From Antedon mediterranea (lineage: Eukaryota > Echinodermata > Crinoidea > Comatulida > Antedonidae), in NCBI RefSeq assembly GCF_964355755.1, contig NC_092677.1, positions 5,091,001 through 5,151,000 on the forward strand: a stretch of DNA of 60,000 nucleotides, written 5' to 3'. A model generated the notes under the pieces. It was not told the origin of the DNA. It made no database searches and worked only from the letters and a program-made list of their open reading frames with translations. Each line of letters starts with the position of its first letter. Position 1 is the first letter of the stretch. The position numbers and the translations under genes were made by a program. Below, in pieces: positions 23,076 through 34,794 of this stretch.

Positions 23076-24030
23076 TATTTCATCCATTCTTTTATTTCAG
23101 TAATAATAAAAGATAAAACACAACAAACACAAGCATTGGTATCTATACTACTATTTACTTTAAACACAAATTATGTAAACACAAACTTTTATCCAAGACA
23201 AATTTAAAGATGTATTGTCCCCCAAAAACATGAAAAATGAAGAAGACATAAATCAGGTTATTTTGTAGTTTTAATAAAGTTAATCACTTCCGTAGAAAAA
23301 AAAAGCGAAATAAAATGTTTTCACTTATAAAATAACATAATAAATGGGTAAATGCAACCAAAAATTGACCTTCTTTGCTTTAAATTACAGTTTTTCAGGT
23401 AAATACATTTTGTTTAGATCCAATTTTTAGTCAACTGGATAACTATTATGTGAGAATAAAATGGCATATTCAACAAACAACATTTTGAAAAAATTATTTT
23501 TTTAGGGGGACAATACATCTTTAAATGATACAGTATTTCTTTGTTACAATTCAAACAGAATGTGTATTAACTGATGTAAGAACACACTGTGTGCACTACT
23601 GTAGTCGAGATGTATCCTATTTTTCATTCATTTTTATTTCAAAATAGTGTTCATATAATATAGAATATAAGCAAGATAAAAACACAGCAAACACAATAAT
23701 TGGTATCTATACTATTACTGTACCTGTAAATAAAGATTATGTAGACACAAACTTTATATAAAAACATTTTAAATGATAAAGTATTTTCGTTAGTATTATT
23801 CACTAATGTAAGACTTGTGTGTAATTGTATATGTGTATATTGTAATTGAGATATATATTATTTTTCAATCATTTTTTATTTCAAAGATATTCATATAATA
23901 TATATATAATATAATATAGCAAGATAAAAACACAGCAAACAAAAGAATTGGTATCTATACTATATTAACTAAACAAAACATATGTAGACACACAATTTTA
24001 TCTAAAAACATTTAAAATGATGAGCATTTT
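23070..24030. repeat. Three-unit ~245-base tandem repeat split by MITE, right arm
   Basis: Mirror of 5343-6300, with the MITE at 23208-23520 in the same unit. Confidence 0.65.
23208..23520. mobile_element. TTAA-flanked MITE, 313 bases, right arm
   Basis: Mirror copy of the left-arm element, with TTAA at 23204-23207 and 23521-23524. Presence at the same site in both arms shows it predates the duplication or allelic split. Confidence 0.85.
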
Positions 24031-24747
24031 TGTTCACAATTCGAATAGAATGTGTATGCACTGATCTAAAACCAAAACTGTTTGATTGAGAATTAAATGA
24101 GTTTAATTTTACACCCTAATTTCATTTTCTTTGATGTATTCCAAAGTTCATAGCTAAACTGTATGTGTGATGAACGAGCCAGGGTGCAGTCTCTGTATGT
24201 TCTGTCATGGCTGGCATGGAGTTAAGATCTCAATGTTGTTTGGCCGTGTGTTTTTTTTATGTGCTGTGTCTGTGCTCAGTAATAACAGTTTACTATGGGT
24301 AAGATAGATTAAGCTATTTTTCTGTGTATACATACACATTTTCAAAATAAATTGAACTCTTTCCTTTTGATTCTCAAACATTTAAATTAATGCAGACCAA
24401 TATTGGACAGTGACTCAGTCCGTAGTAGTGTTACAAAACTGGATGTCTTAGACGTATTACCTTTGGCAACCTATTCTATTTAATAGTTTTTTAGTTCTTT
24501 TTACTCGGTATATATCGGTCTCATGGGATTAGAATTCATGGCATACAGCAAACAATCCATATACTGTACGCCATGTTAATGTTTCTCACAAGGTGTTACT
24601 TGGTACTATTGGTATCATAATTAACAATTTGCAAATGAAAAAAAACCAAGTATAAAATTTTTTGTAAATATATAAATTTAAAAGATTGTTACAACTCATT
24701 CAATTCTGTCAGTGTATTGCAACAAATAATCTGAGAAGCCGTACTAC

Positions 24748-25047
24748 ATGAATTATGCCACTATTAATGATACATTGGATGTCGACGGCTTTACCAGAGC
24801 AATTAGGTTATTTCAATCGGTTTACAAACATAAATCTGGTCAATTTCCGATATACAGATTTAATGTAAAAGACAAACAAGTAGGTCTGTGTGCAGTCTTT
24901 CCACTGTGTACAACGTTTTGTTTTTTATGTATCGATGGAAAATATTTAAATACCTGCCTGTCAAAAAAGTTGGACACTTTAAAAATAAAAAGTAAGACTG
25001 AGATGGAATTAGAGTGCGCAAGATTATGTACCAGTATTCGTAAATAA
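24748..25047 (+). CDS. Hypothetical 99-codon ORF, right arm
   Basis: The frame begins MNYATINDTLDVDGF and is Cys- and Lys-rich. I recognise no domain. The left-arm copy (4424-4624, minus) is cut to 66 codons because it has one fewer A in an A-run (GGAAATA against GGAAAATA). That an indel breaks one copy, together with the absence of splice or start context, makes a real gene doubtful. Confidence 0.15.
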   Translation: MNYATINDTLDVDGFTRAIRLFQSVYKHKSGQFPIYRFNVKDKQVGLCAVFPLCTTFCFLCIDGKYLNTCLSKKLDTLKIKSKTEMELECARLCTSIRK

Positions 25048-26077
25048 AATATAAATGATATAGTTCGATTGGTTGAAATAGCATCACATCACTAGCGTTC
25101 GTTATAACGGAGTAAACGGTAAGTTATAAATGATAACCGACCGGTATGAAAAAAATCCAATTATTCAAAACATATATTTAGTGTCAGTCTAATAAAACAT
25201 TTTGTCCAAAAGTGGCTCATACTACCATTTATGGCTTTTTGAACTTTGACCTCATCTAGAGATATAATCAATAACTAGATTTAATCCGTCACTATGACGA
25301 ATTATAGGTTATATGCATTGATTTAAATAAAGATAAATGATTTTTAAAAGATATATTGATTGATTGATTTTCTCAGAATCTTTAATTATTTATAATATAT
25401 GATAGCATCTTGCTAATGCAAATACAATAGCCGGTATCACAATCCCATCAAAGATCCCTCTGCGTAACCATTTGTTACATAATAATAAAGACATAAGTTA
25501 CATTTTATCTAGATTTCATTATAAATGTGTATAATTTATACACTAAGAAATAAAATTGAACAAACAATACGGATATTAAAAAAAATCTTATTTCGTTTCA
25601 TTTCCAAAAGTGATACTCGATCTCGGATCTATATTAATTTTAAAATTTAGCATATTTTCACCATTTTGTTAACTTACACGTGCTCGTATAACGCAATTTC
25701 GCGTTGAAAAGTGAATAAAATATAATGATATTATTAAAGAAAGATTGTACAACAGAAATCGGACAAAAATAGTGCACATTAACGTTTAACGCGCAGTGCG
25801 CGTGCAAAAATCTGCGCACTCATGGCAATTTTTTAAACGCTTAAAATTGCCTGAAACGTACTCTAATTTCATCGAAAATAGATTTTGAAAATTTTAAGCG
25901 TGCGTACGCATGCGTTATATGCGCTACGCACGTCATTGTATTGCCATATGATGAAATATGACCTGAAATTTATGAGTACCAAATTTTGTTTAATTGTAAT
26001 TCATGCTTGTGAAGATATGATTACAAATGTGATTACGTTAAAACATGCGTAGACCAGCATAATTTTTGATTGCTCAC

Positions 26078-26120
26078 CTTGAAAACATAACCATCGATTC
26101 CTGGCCATAAGGAATATACT
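26078..26120 (-). CDS. Candidate 43-base exon after the Ig exon, right arm
   Basis: Same sequence and splice sites as the left-arm copy. Phase 2 entry fits the Ig exon at 26712-27051. If the kinase-Ig model is right this is near the known 3' part of that gene; a phase-0 acceptor at TTTCAG|GTC further on would add nine codons and a stop, but this is weak. Confidence 0.45.
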
Positions 26121-26711
26121 CTGAAAAATTGACTTAGCTAGATGAAACTGATATCAAGATAATTGACGGACAAAATAGTGCTAAGGAAAGAATAAATAAA
26201 CAAATAAAGATTGTGAATCAAGAGGTTATATGCATGATAAAGATCTAGAAAACTCAGATATCTGACTTTTCTAGATCTAGAAAACTCAGATATATCTGAG
26301 ATCTGAGTTTTCTAGACACCCATTTTCGCTCAGGGCAATGTGCTTTGGGAACATATAATCCATCGAGAAAAAAACATTTTCCGAGGGGGATCTCAAATGT
26401 TGAGAAATAATAATTTCGGTTGGGTTTAATTCGAATTTCAAATTTAAGCTTACCATAAAAATGCATTGCAAAATGTATTATTTGATTTTAATCTAACAAG
26501 AGTAATAATTATGTTTTGATGCACAGGATTTGCACACTCTGACAGCATGCTAATACGAAATATCAAACACATAAAAATTTTAATGAAAATGAATATTCAT
26601 TTAGTGTAAAAATTAAGCCCTTGTTATTTTAGAGATACCTCAATCGACATAGTTCTGAAGTAAATTACCATAAAGATACAGTATTAGTTTGGCTGTAAAT
26701 TAGTAAATTAC

Positions 26712-27051
26712 TGTGAAGATTGAGGAGTGAGTTTTGTAACTATTAACCATCCAGAACTTTTATATATTTTCTGTCTTCCTTCAACTTTCACTTCACATTT
26801 GTATTCTGCTTCAAATTTAGGTTGAACATTCCTGAAATGCAGATATATAACATTTTTGCTCTTTTCCTCACATCTATAGCGTGGAAATTTTGGTTGAGGA
26901 ACTTTCATTAGCAATGGTTTATCACCCTTACACCATGTGACTCTTTCTATTTTACTTTTAGTAGAATCTTCGTGCCATGTAAGGTTTAAGGCCAATTTTG
27001 CTTCGGTAGAACAGTTGGCAGTAACATTAGGAATATTCATTTCTATTGCAT
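26712..27051 (-). CDS. Ig-domain exon, right palindrome arm
   Basis: Mirror of 2270-2603, 340 bases against 334, with acceptor TTTAATAG before 27051 and donor ACA|GTAATT after 26712. Phase 1 in, phase 2 out. It lies downstream of, and on the same strand as, the Ig array. The last array exon (29980-30288) ends in phase 1 with G, which joined to AT gives Asp, so it can be read as the next exon of that gene. Its 3' end encodes LIVTKLTPQSS where the left arm encodes LKVIAPQSS, a local excess of change. Confidence 0.7.
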
Positions 27052-28009
27052 CTATTAAACAAAAAAAAGAGACAATGCCATTTTTAATGCAAATTATAAA
27101 AATAAACATAACATTCCCCTATACTTTCACACAAAGACTAAAGAGGACTTTTTTATACAATTATTAAACAATCAATGTTTTAAACAAAATGGTTTTAATA
27201 TTGTTAATTCCATAATAATAACAATAATTTTATATAATACAAATAAATTGGTACTATTGGCTGTGGTATGAACCAAGATGCCTAGAAGATAACACTTGTG
27301 ATCTCAGAGTAAGATATTTACAATAGTTAAACTGGCTTCAAATCCTCAATGTCATAACGGAGGCTGACATAACCTTTCCGACCAGATATTTTGTCAGTTT
27401 TTGTTATGTACTGAAACACTACTATGTTTGTACCAATTTTGGTCCATGGGTGAAATGTGGTGAAATAACCCGTTTTTGGGGGGTTTTCAAGGGGTCGGGA
27501 GGCTAGACTCAACCCCGGGGTCAGACTGACAAACCTTTTTGGAACGTTTTCAGTGATATTACAAAATTAAGGGGTCAAAACTTCTGGGTGGAATAGGGTG
27601 AAATCATTTCATTTCACTTTACTAATAACTTAGTCTATTAATGAAAGCATAGCTTATAATGAATAGACTCCTCAAAACAAAAATATAAATAATATTACAA
27701 AATTAGGAACTCCAAACACAACAACAGACTTCATATAATAATGAAGATTTTTTTTTAATGCTAACATGTTTTCTCTAACACATAATTTAAGTATAGATTA
27801 TATAAATTATTTAAGATGAATCCAAATATATCAATAATAAAAGAAATTACAAATAACCTTCAACCAATAATAGTTTAAATTGACATTTAAATAAAGAACA
27901 GTTATGTGATTTTTTTAAGAACATTAAGTCTTCAATTTTTAAAATTTTATTTTTTATGTTTATAGGCTCTCAGACGTTCTATAGTAGCTAGATCAACTTT
28001 CGTATGCAC

Positions 28010-28450
28010 TTTGAGGTCCAGAGAATTTGACTTCAGACATTAGTTTAGGGTTGTCAAGCAATCATTTTTAGCTTGGTTACACATTTTGAAAATGTGGTGA
28101 AAGGTCAAAAGGTCAGGGTGAAAGGTTATAAGTTCAAACACAAATATGTCCTTAAATCTCGAAAACCACTGATCACAGTGAGGTAATTTTGGTCTCAAAT
28201 TGATCAGAAGGTATACATTCATATTCAGTGTAATGTGGCATTTTAGTCAAAAATGATCAGAAATGTCATTTCTGACCTTTGACCCACATACCAGGGCATC
28301 TTCATACTGTATCTCTGTAAGTACTGGTCGTAGAAACTTAAATTTGGTATCAAATTGTTCGAAATATACATATTTACATTTTTAATAGAACATTGGTTCA
28401 AAGATGACCGGAAATACTATTTTTAATGTTTCAAACAAAAAACATATCTC
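28010..28450 (-). repeat. Degenerate ~150-base tandem repeat, right outer block
   Basis: Mirror of 905-1330. Contains AGGTCA-AA-AGGTCA at 28102-28115 and related half-sites. A further partial unit lies at 29270-29370. Confidence 0.55.
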
Positions 28451-28587
28451 TCCACAACTTATCCTATAGACATTCATTAATCTGGTCTAGTGTCTTGAGC
28501 CCAGTCTTGAGCCCAGTCTTGAGTAATTGGGGAAGACATTTTTAGGATTGAATAGAAAGATTTTGAAACATTGCTGTCACTAAATGT

Positions 28588-28852
28588 TATAATAATAATA
28601 GTTCATTATTATATAGCGCATAAACAAGCACTCAATGCGCTGAACATTATTACCGCGGTCATTTTTTGGATCAAACATACTCCCATAGTGCAGCTAGTAA
28701 TCAGTGCAAAGTTGTGTCTTGATCTAACCCAGTACCCATTTTATACACCTGGGTGTGTCTTGTCTAAGGATACAAGCAATGCGGCGAGAGTTGGATTCGA
28801 ACCACAATCTCATTATCAGTAATCCAAAGTCCAACACACTGCGCCACACGTA
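28588..28852 (-). mobile_element. tRNA-derived SINE, right arm
   Basis: Mirror copy of the left-arm SINE. The B box reads GGATTCGAACC on the plus strand near 28793-28803 and the A/T-rich TTA tail lies at the low-coordinate end. Confidence 0.75.
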
Positions 28853-29358
28853 GAGTGTTCCTATATTGTATAGTACGTGCACAGTACTAAACAAAATTTA
28901 GATTATCATATTTATTGTTCATAAGGGTTTTTAAGTGGGATGGGGAGGGGATGTTTATTTGATACCCACTATCAAAATGTGATAAAATTGTATCAAAATG
29001 CTTGGTAAATTGTAGATTATGGCAGTCAATGAAGTGTGTTGTGAATGTGATACAATATTGTGTAAATGTGCATGAGGCAGGGAATTTATTTGAGGAAGTT
29101 TAAATCGAGGGGGGCTTATTCGAATAAATATGTAGGTGACATTCAAAAATATTATGCAACAGTGTCATATGGAATGATGATTCATGTAAACAATGTAGTG
29201 GTATATTGTAGTTGTCTTGGATACCTTTTATATCAAGTATCAAGTATGACATGTTTTTGTGGAGGTATGTTGTTCTGTAATGATATTTCCAGTCATCTTT
29301 TAACTAAGGTTCTTAGATTAAATGTAAATATGTATATTTTAAACAATTTGAGACTAAT

Positions 29359-29979
29359 TTCAAGTTCTTACGACAAGCTTGTTTGTGGGTGGGGGCTCGC
29401 TGTAGATTAAGGGGGGGGGGGGGAGATTTGCTGTGAAAGTGGGGTTCGTCTGACCATAACATCCCCCCCACCCACTGACTACGGCCTGCGTCTATCAAAC
29501 ACCATGTGACCCACATTCGTCTTATCGAATAACAAGAATCTATTTAGGTGCGTTATAATATTTTATTACTGGACCTTTTAGTTAAATGGATTTATTACTG
29601 CAATAACAGCTTTTTTCCCTGAAGACATCTTGCTTCTACATCACTCCGTAGCGAGAAAAACATGTATTTAATTCTAAGTAAAATCACAGAGCTGTACCTC
29701 ACTGTTTAAGGATATCTGATTGGGTAGTTACTGTTGTTATTCGAGGTAGGGGGCATTTATTTAAAATGATGTTCTATGGGCAGAGTTTATTCAAGGGGCG
29801 TGTTTATTCAAAGCGGGGAATTTATTCAAACAAATATGGTACATTAGGATGACTACAAATCACTATAATATATATAACAATCAGGATGAGTTTATAAATG
29901 GAAATTACCAACAATTAATACGTGATCATCTTTAAGCCAATCTCCTTTAGACGAATTGTAAATAAAATGTAAACATTAC
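29359..29979. other. G-rich non-coding interval between palindrome and Ig array
   Basis: Contains GGGTGGGGG at 29386-29395, a run of about 13 G at 29411-29424, and repeated TTTATTCAA motifs at 29755-29840. No coding region is supported. On the kinase-Ig model this would be an intron. Confidence 0.5.
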
Positions 29980-30288
29980 CTTTCTTAACTGTTAGCTGTG
30001 TAGTATCTTTCAGTATTTGTTCTAAATCAACTGGTGTAATTTCACATTGATACTTGCCAGCATCACCAAGTACAACATCATTTATCTTCAAAGACAGAAT
30101 GCTATTTTGATTACATGTTACTTCAAATCTAGAATCTTTGGAACAATCCTTAATCTCTGTTGTGCCATCTTCCCTAATCTTCTTCCACTTGTAACCTTTT
30201 AATGACATATCTGATGGTCCATATCTGCACTTCATTTCAACATGAATACCTTCTTCTGTTGAGTACTCAGGATTTTCCATCTTAATCC
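29980..30288 (-). CDS. Ig exon C, 3'-most of array, divergent
   Basis: 103 codons. Begins like MENPEYSTEEGIHVEMKC and keeps the Ig Cys pair, the YKW Trp and DAGKYQC. Its donor AAAG|GTAATG is closer to consensus than the T|GTAATT of the others. Distinct from all A and B copies (DVVLGD, EITPVDLEQ), so it is probably an old edge copy that escaped homogenisation. Confidence 0.85.
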
Positions 30289-30443
30289 CTTCAAACATAT
30301 AAATTTACATATTTTGAATTCACAAATTTTGATAGAATTTGCTTCTTAAAAATGTTAATCTTACTTTTTAAAATAACGATTGTTATTTAGATTTTGTATT
30401 GGGCCATTAACTTTTAAAATTATGAATAAAACATAAAAATTAC

Positions 30444-30731
30444 ATTTTCCAACTATCAGCTCTGTAGTATCTTTCAGTATGTTTTCTCCATCAACACATT
30501 GATACTTGCCAGCATCACCAAGTAAAACATTCTTTATCTTCAAATACAGAATGTTATTTTGGTTACATGTTACTTCAAATCTAGAATCTTTGGAACAATC
30601 CTCAATCTCTGTTGTGCCATCTTCCATAATCTTCTTCCACTTTAATGGCATATATGGGCCATATCTGCACTTCATTTCAAAATTACTGATACCACCTTCT
30701 GCTGAGTACACTGGCTGTTCCATCTTAATCC
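30444..30731 (-). CDS. Ig exon B0, shortened
   Basis: 96 codons. B1-like start (EQPVYSAEGG), but shortened after the second Cys (YQCVDGENILKD in place of YQCEVKPVEGEQILKD), so the F-G turn is shorter. Carries IMEDG, shared only with 41267-41566. Confidence 0.85.
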
Positions 30732-30963
30732 CTTCAAACAAATAAATTTACATATTTTGAATTCACAAATTTGTATAGAATTTGCTTCTTAAAAATGTTA
30801 ATCTTAATTTTTTTTAAGTAAAGATTGTCATTTAGATTTTGAATTCACAAATTTTTATAGAATTTGCTTCTTAAAAATGTTAATCTTACATTTGATAAAG
30901 ATTGTCATTTAGATGTTGAATTGGGCCAATAACTTTTAAAATTATAAATAAAATAAAAATTAC

Positions 30964-31275
30964 ATCTTTTAACTGTCAGCTGTGTAGTATCTTTCAGTAT
31001 TTGTTCTCCATCAACTAGCGTAACTTCACATTGATACTTGCCAGCATCACCAAGTAAAACATTATTTATCGTCAAAGACAGAATGTTGTGTTCTTGGCTT
31101 GTTGGGCCTAATTCAAATCTAGAACCTTTGTCACATTCCTCTGTTGTGCCATCTTTCTTAATCTTCTTCCACTTGTAACCTTTTAATGGCATATCTGATG
31201 GTCCATATCTGCACTCCATTTTAACATTACCGATACCATGGTATATTGAGTAGTTAGGCTTTTCCATCTTAATCC
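30964..31275 (-). CDS. Ig exon A
   Basis: Representative A exon, 104 codons. Cys of MECRYGP, Trp of YKWKK and Cys of DAGKYQCEV give the Ig core; the L-x-I-x-NV-x-x-GDAGKYQC run is the E-F region of I-/V-set domains. One extra Cys (EECDKG). Acceptor TTTGAAG|GG, donor AGAT|GTAATT. Confidence 0.9.
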
Positions 31276-31426
31276 CTTCAAACATATAAATTTACATCTT
31301 TTGAATTACACAATTGATAGAATTTGTTTCTTAAATATATTAATCTTTCTTTTTTTAAAGTAAAGATTGTCATAGATGTTGAATTGGCCCATTAACTTTT
31401 AAAATTATAAATAAAATAAAAATTAC

Positions 31427-31456
31427 ATCTTTTAACTGTCAGTAGTGTAGTATCTT
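31427..31456 (-). pseudogene. 30-base relic of an Ig exon 3' end (repeated in B-to-A introns)
   Basis: Matches the last 30 bases of an A exon plus its donor and the intron start, then jumps to intron sequence before any acceptor. The same relic sits in the other B-to-A introns of the array (for example 32555-32584, 33608-33637, 34663-34692). It marks an ancestral Ig exon lost by internal deletion before the array expanded. It cannot encode a domain but leaves a lone 5' splice site. Confidence 0.8.
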
Positions 31457-31558
31457 GCTTTTTAAAAATGTTAATCTTACCTTTTAAAATAACAATTGTT
31501 ATTTAGATTTTGTATTGGGCCATTAACTTTTTATTATGATAAATAAAATAAAAATTAC

Positions 31559-31858
31559 ATTTTTTAACTGTCAGTTGTGTAGTATCTTTCAGTATTTGTT
31601 CTCCTTCAACTGGCTTCACTTCACATTGATACTTGCCAGCATCTTTAAGTTTAACATTCTTTATCTTCAAAGACAGAATGCTATTTTGATTACATGTTAC
31701 TTCAAATCTAGAATCTTTGGAACAATCCTCAATCTCTGTTGTGCCATTTTCCCTAATCTTCTTCCACTTTAATGGCATATATGGGCCATATCTGCACTTC
31801 ATTTCAAAATTACTGATACCACCTTCTGCTGAGTACACTGGCTGTTCCATCTTAATCC
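31559..31858 (-). CDS. Ig exon B1
   Basis: Representative B1 exon, 100 codons. It lacks the GYK of other copies (MPLKWKK). Two extra Cys (IEDCSK and FEVTCNQN) besides the core pair, absent together from A exons, could form a second disulfide. Confidence 0.9.
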
Positions 31859-32090
31859 CTTCAAACAAATAAATTTACATATTTTGAATTCACAAATTTG
31901 TATAGAATTTGCTTCTTAAAAATGTTAATCTTAATTTTTTTAAAGTAAAGATTGTCATTTAGATTTTGAATTCACAAATTTTTATAGAATTTGCTTCTTA
32001 AAAATGTTAATCTTACTTTTGATAAAGATTGTCATTTAGATCTTGAATTGGGCCAATAACTTTTAAAATTATAAATAAAATAAAAATTAC

Positions 32091-32402
32091 ATCTTTTAAC
32101 TGTCAGTTGTGTAGTATCTTTCAGTATTTGTTCTCCATCAACTAGCGTAACTTCACATTGATACTTGCCAGCATCACCAAGTAGAACATTATTTATCGTC
32201 AAAGACAGAATGTTGTGTTCTTGGCTTGTTGGGCCTAATTCAAATCTAGAACCTTTGTCACATTCCTCTGTTGTGCCATCTTTCTTAATCTTCTTCCACT
32301 TGTAACTTTTTAATGGCATATCTGATGGTCCATATCTGCACTCCATTTTAACATTACCGATACCATGGTATATTGAGTAGTTAGGCTTTTCCATCTTAAT
32401 CC
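32091..32402 (-). CDS. Ig exon A, Ser variant
   Basis: A exon with LKSYKWKK (Ser for Gly), the only A copy with this change. First A of higher-order repeat copy 1. Confidence 0.88.
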
Positions 32403-32685
32403 CTTCAAACATATAAATTTACATCTTTTGAATTACACAATTGATAGAATTTGTTTCTTAAATATATTAATCTTTCTTTTTTTAAAGTAAAGATTGTCAT
32501 AGATGTTGAATTGGCCCATTAACTTTTAAAATTATAAATAAAATAAAAATTACATCTTTTAACTGTCAGTTGTGTAGTATCTTGCTTTTTAAAAATGTTA
32601 ATCTTTCCTTTTAAAATAACAATTGTTATTTAGATTTTGTATTGGGCCATTAACTTTTTATTATGATAAATAAAATAAAAATTAC

Positions 32686-32994
32686 ATTTTTTAACTGTCA
32701 GTTGTGTAGTATCTTTCAGTATTTGTTCTCCTTCAACTGGCTTCACTTCACATTGATACTTGCCAGCATCTTTAAGTTTAACATTCTTTATCTTCAAAGA
32801 CAGAATGCTATTTTGATTACATGTTACTTCAAATCTAGAATCTTTGGAACAATCCTCAATCTCTGTTGTGCCATTTTCCCTAATCTTCTTCCACTTGTAA
32901 CCTTTTAATGGCATATATGGGCCATATCTGCACTTCATTTTAACATTACTGATTCCTTCTTCTGTTGAGTACTCAGGATGTTCCATCTTAATCC
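32686..32994 (-). CDS. Ig exon B2
   Basis: Representative B2 exon, 103 codons: EHPEYSTEEG start, full LKGYKWKK, two extra Cys as in B1. The intronic bases before it read ATGTTTCAAG rather than ATGTTTGAAG. Confidence 0.9.
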
Positions 32995-33144
32995 CTTGAA
33001 ACATATAAATTTACATATTTTGAATTACACAATTGATAGAATAATTTGCTTTTTAAAATGTTAATCTTACATTTGATAAAGATTGTCATTTAGATGTTGA
33101 ATTGGGCCAATAACTTTTAAAATTATAAATAAAATAAAAAATAC

Positions 33145-33456
33145 ATCTTTTAACTGTCAGCTGTGTAGTATCTTTCAGTATTTGTTCTCCATCAACTAGC
33201 GTAACTTCACATTGATACTTGCCAGCATCACCAAGTATAACATTCTTTATCGTCAAAGACAGAATGTTGTGTTCTTGGCTTGTTGGGCCTAATTCAAATC
33301 TAGAACCTTTGTCACATTCCTCTGTTGTGCCATCTTTCTTAATCTTCTTCCACTTGTAACCTTTTAATGGCATATCTGATGGTCCATATCTGCACTCCAT
33401 TTTAACATTACCGATACCATGGTATATTGAGTAGTTAGGCTTTTCCATCTTAATCC
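33145..33456 (-). CDS. Ig exon A, NVILGD variant
   Basis: A exon with KNVILGD in place of NNVLLGD. Same variant in register at 36381 and 39617. Confidence 0.88.
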
Positions 33457-33739
33457 CTTCAAACATATAAATTTACATCTTTTGAATTACACAATTGATA
33501 GAATTTGTTTCTTAAATATATTAATCTTTCTTTTTTTAAAGTAAAGATTGTCATAGATGTTGAATTGGCCCATTAACTTTTAAAATTATAAATAAAATAA
33601 AAATTACATCTTTTAACTGTCAGTTGTGTAGTATCTTGCTTTTTAAAAATGTTAATCTTACCTTTTAAAATAGCAATTGTTATTTAGATTTTGTATTGGG
33701 CCATTAACTTTTTATTATGATAAATAAAATAAAAATTAC

Positions 33740-34048
33740 ATTTTTTAACTGTCAGTTGTGTAGTATCTTTCAGTATTTGTTCTCCTTCAACTGGCTTCAC
33801 TTCACATTGATACTTGCCAGCATCTTTAAGTTTAACATTCTTTATCTTCAAAGACAGAATGCTATTTTGATTACATGTTACTTCAAATCTAGAATCTTTG
33901 GAACAATCCTCAATCTCTGTTGTGCCATTTTCCCTAATCTTCTTCCACTTGTAACCTTTTAATGGCATATATGGGCCATATCTGCACTTCATTTTAACAT
34001 TACTGATTCCTTCTTCTGTTGAGTACTCAGGATGTTCCATCTTAATCC
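33740..34048 (-). CDS. Ig exon B2
   Basis: Identical in protein to 32686-32994. Confidence 0.88.
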
Positions 34049-34199
34049 CTTGAAACATATAAATTTACATATTTTGAATTACACAATTGATAGAATAATT
34101 TGCTTTTTAAAAATGTTAATCTTACATTTGATAAAGATTGTCATTTAGATCTTGAATTGGGCCAATAACTTTTAAAATTATAAATAAAATAAAAATTAC

Positions 34200-34511
34200 A
34201 TCTTTTAACTGTCAGCTGTGTAGCATCTTTCAGTATTTGTTCTCCATCAACTAGCGTAACTTCACATTGATACTTGCCAGCATCACCAAGTAAAACATTA
34301 TTTATCGTCAAAGACAGAATGTTGTGTTCTTGGCTTGTTGGGCCTAATTCAAATCTAGAACCTTTGTCACATTCCTCTGTTGTGCCATCTTTCTTAATCT
34401 TCTTCCACTTGTAACCTTTTAATGGCATATCTGATGGTCCATATCTGCACTCCATTTTAACATTACCGATACCATGGTATATTGAGTAGTTAGGCTTTTC
34501 CATCTTAATCC
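34200..34511 (-). CDS. Ig exon A, DATQ variant
   Basis: A exon with KDATQL (Ala for Thr) near the end. Same variant at 37436, 40672 and 50068. Confidence 0.88.
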
Positions 34512-34794
34512 CTTCAAACATATAAATTTACATCTTTTGAATTACACAATTGATAGAATTTGTTTCTTAAATATATTAATCTTTCTTTTTTTAAAGTAAA
34601 GATTGTCATAGATGTTGAATTGGCCCATTAACTTTTAAAATTATAAATAAAATAAAAATTACATCTTTTAACTGTCAGTAGTGTAGTATCTTGCTTTTTA
34701 AAAATGTTAATCTTACCTTTTAAAATAACAATTGTTATTTAGATTTTGTATTGGGCCATTAACTTTTTATTATGATAAATAAAATAAAAATTAC

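Larger units (their letters stand above)
15591..29358. repeat. Right arm of giant inverted repeat
   Basis: Reverse-complement partner of 1-14733. Private differences from the left arm include absence of the 961-base insertion, two more 16-base minisatellite units at 17180-17246, an uninterrupted LINE reading frame near 17885 where the left arm has lost one base, and absence of a 13-base duplication present near left-arm 6940. The limit at 29358 is set by the window start, not by a visible loss of homology. Confidence 0.95.

Noticed and set aside
1-29358. Palindrome as a simple fold-back sequencing artefact
   Set aside because: A folded read would give near-identical arms; here the arms differ by a 961-base insertion with target duplication, minisatellite copies and many small indels. 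A haplotype misjoin remains possible.
29066-29410. 114-codon plus-strand ORF at the outer edge of the right arm
   Set aside because: The frame overlaps the 150-base repeat and a G-rich tract and has no domain signature.
29380-29425. G-run at the outer breakpoint of the palindrome as a cause of the duplication
   Set aside because: The apparent outer edge at 29358 only reflects where the window starts; the true breakpoint is not visible.
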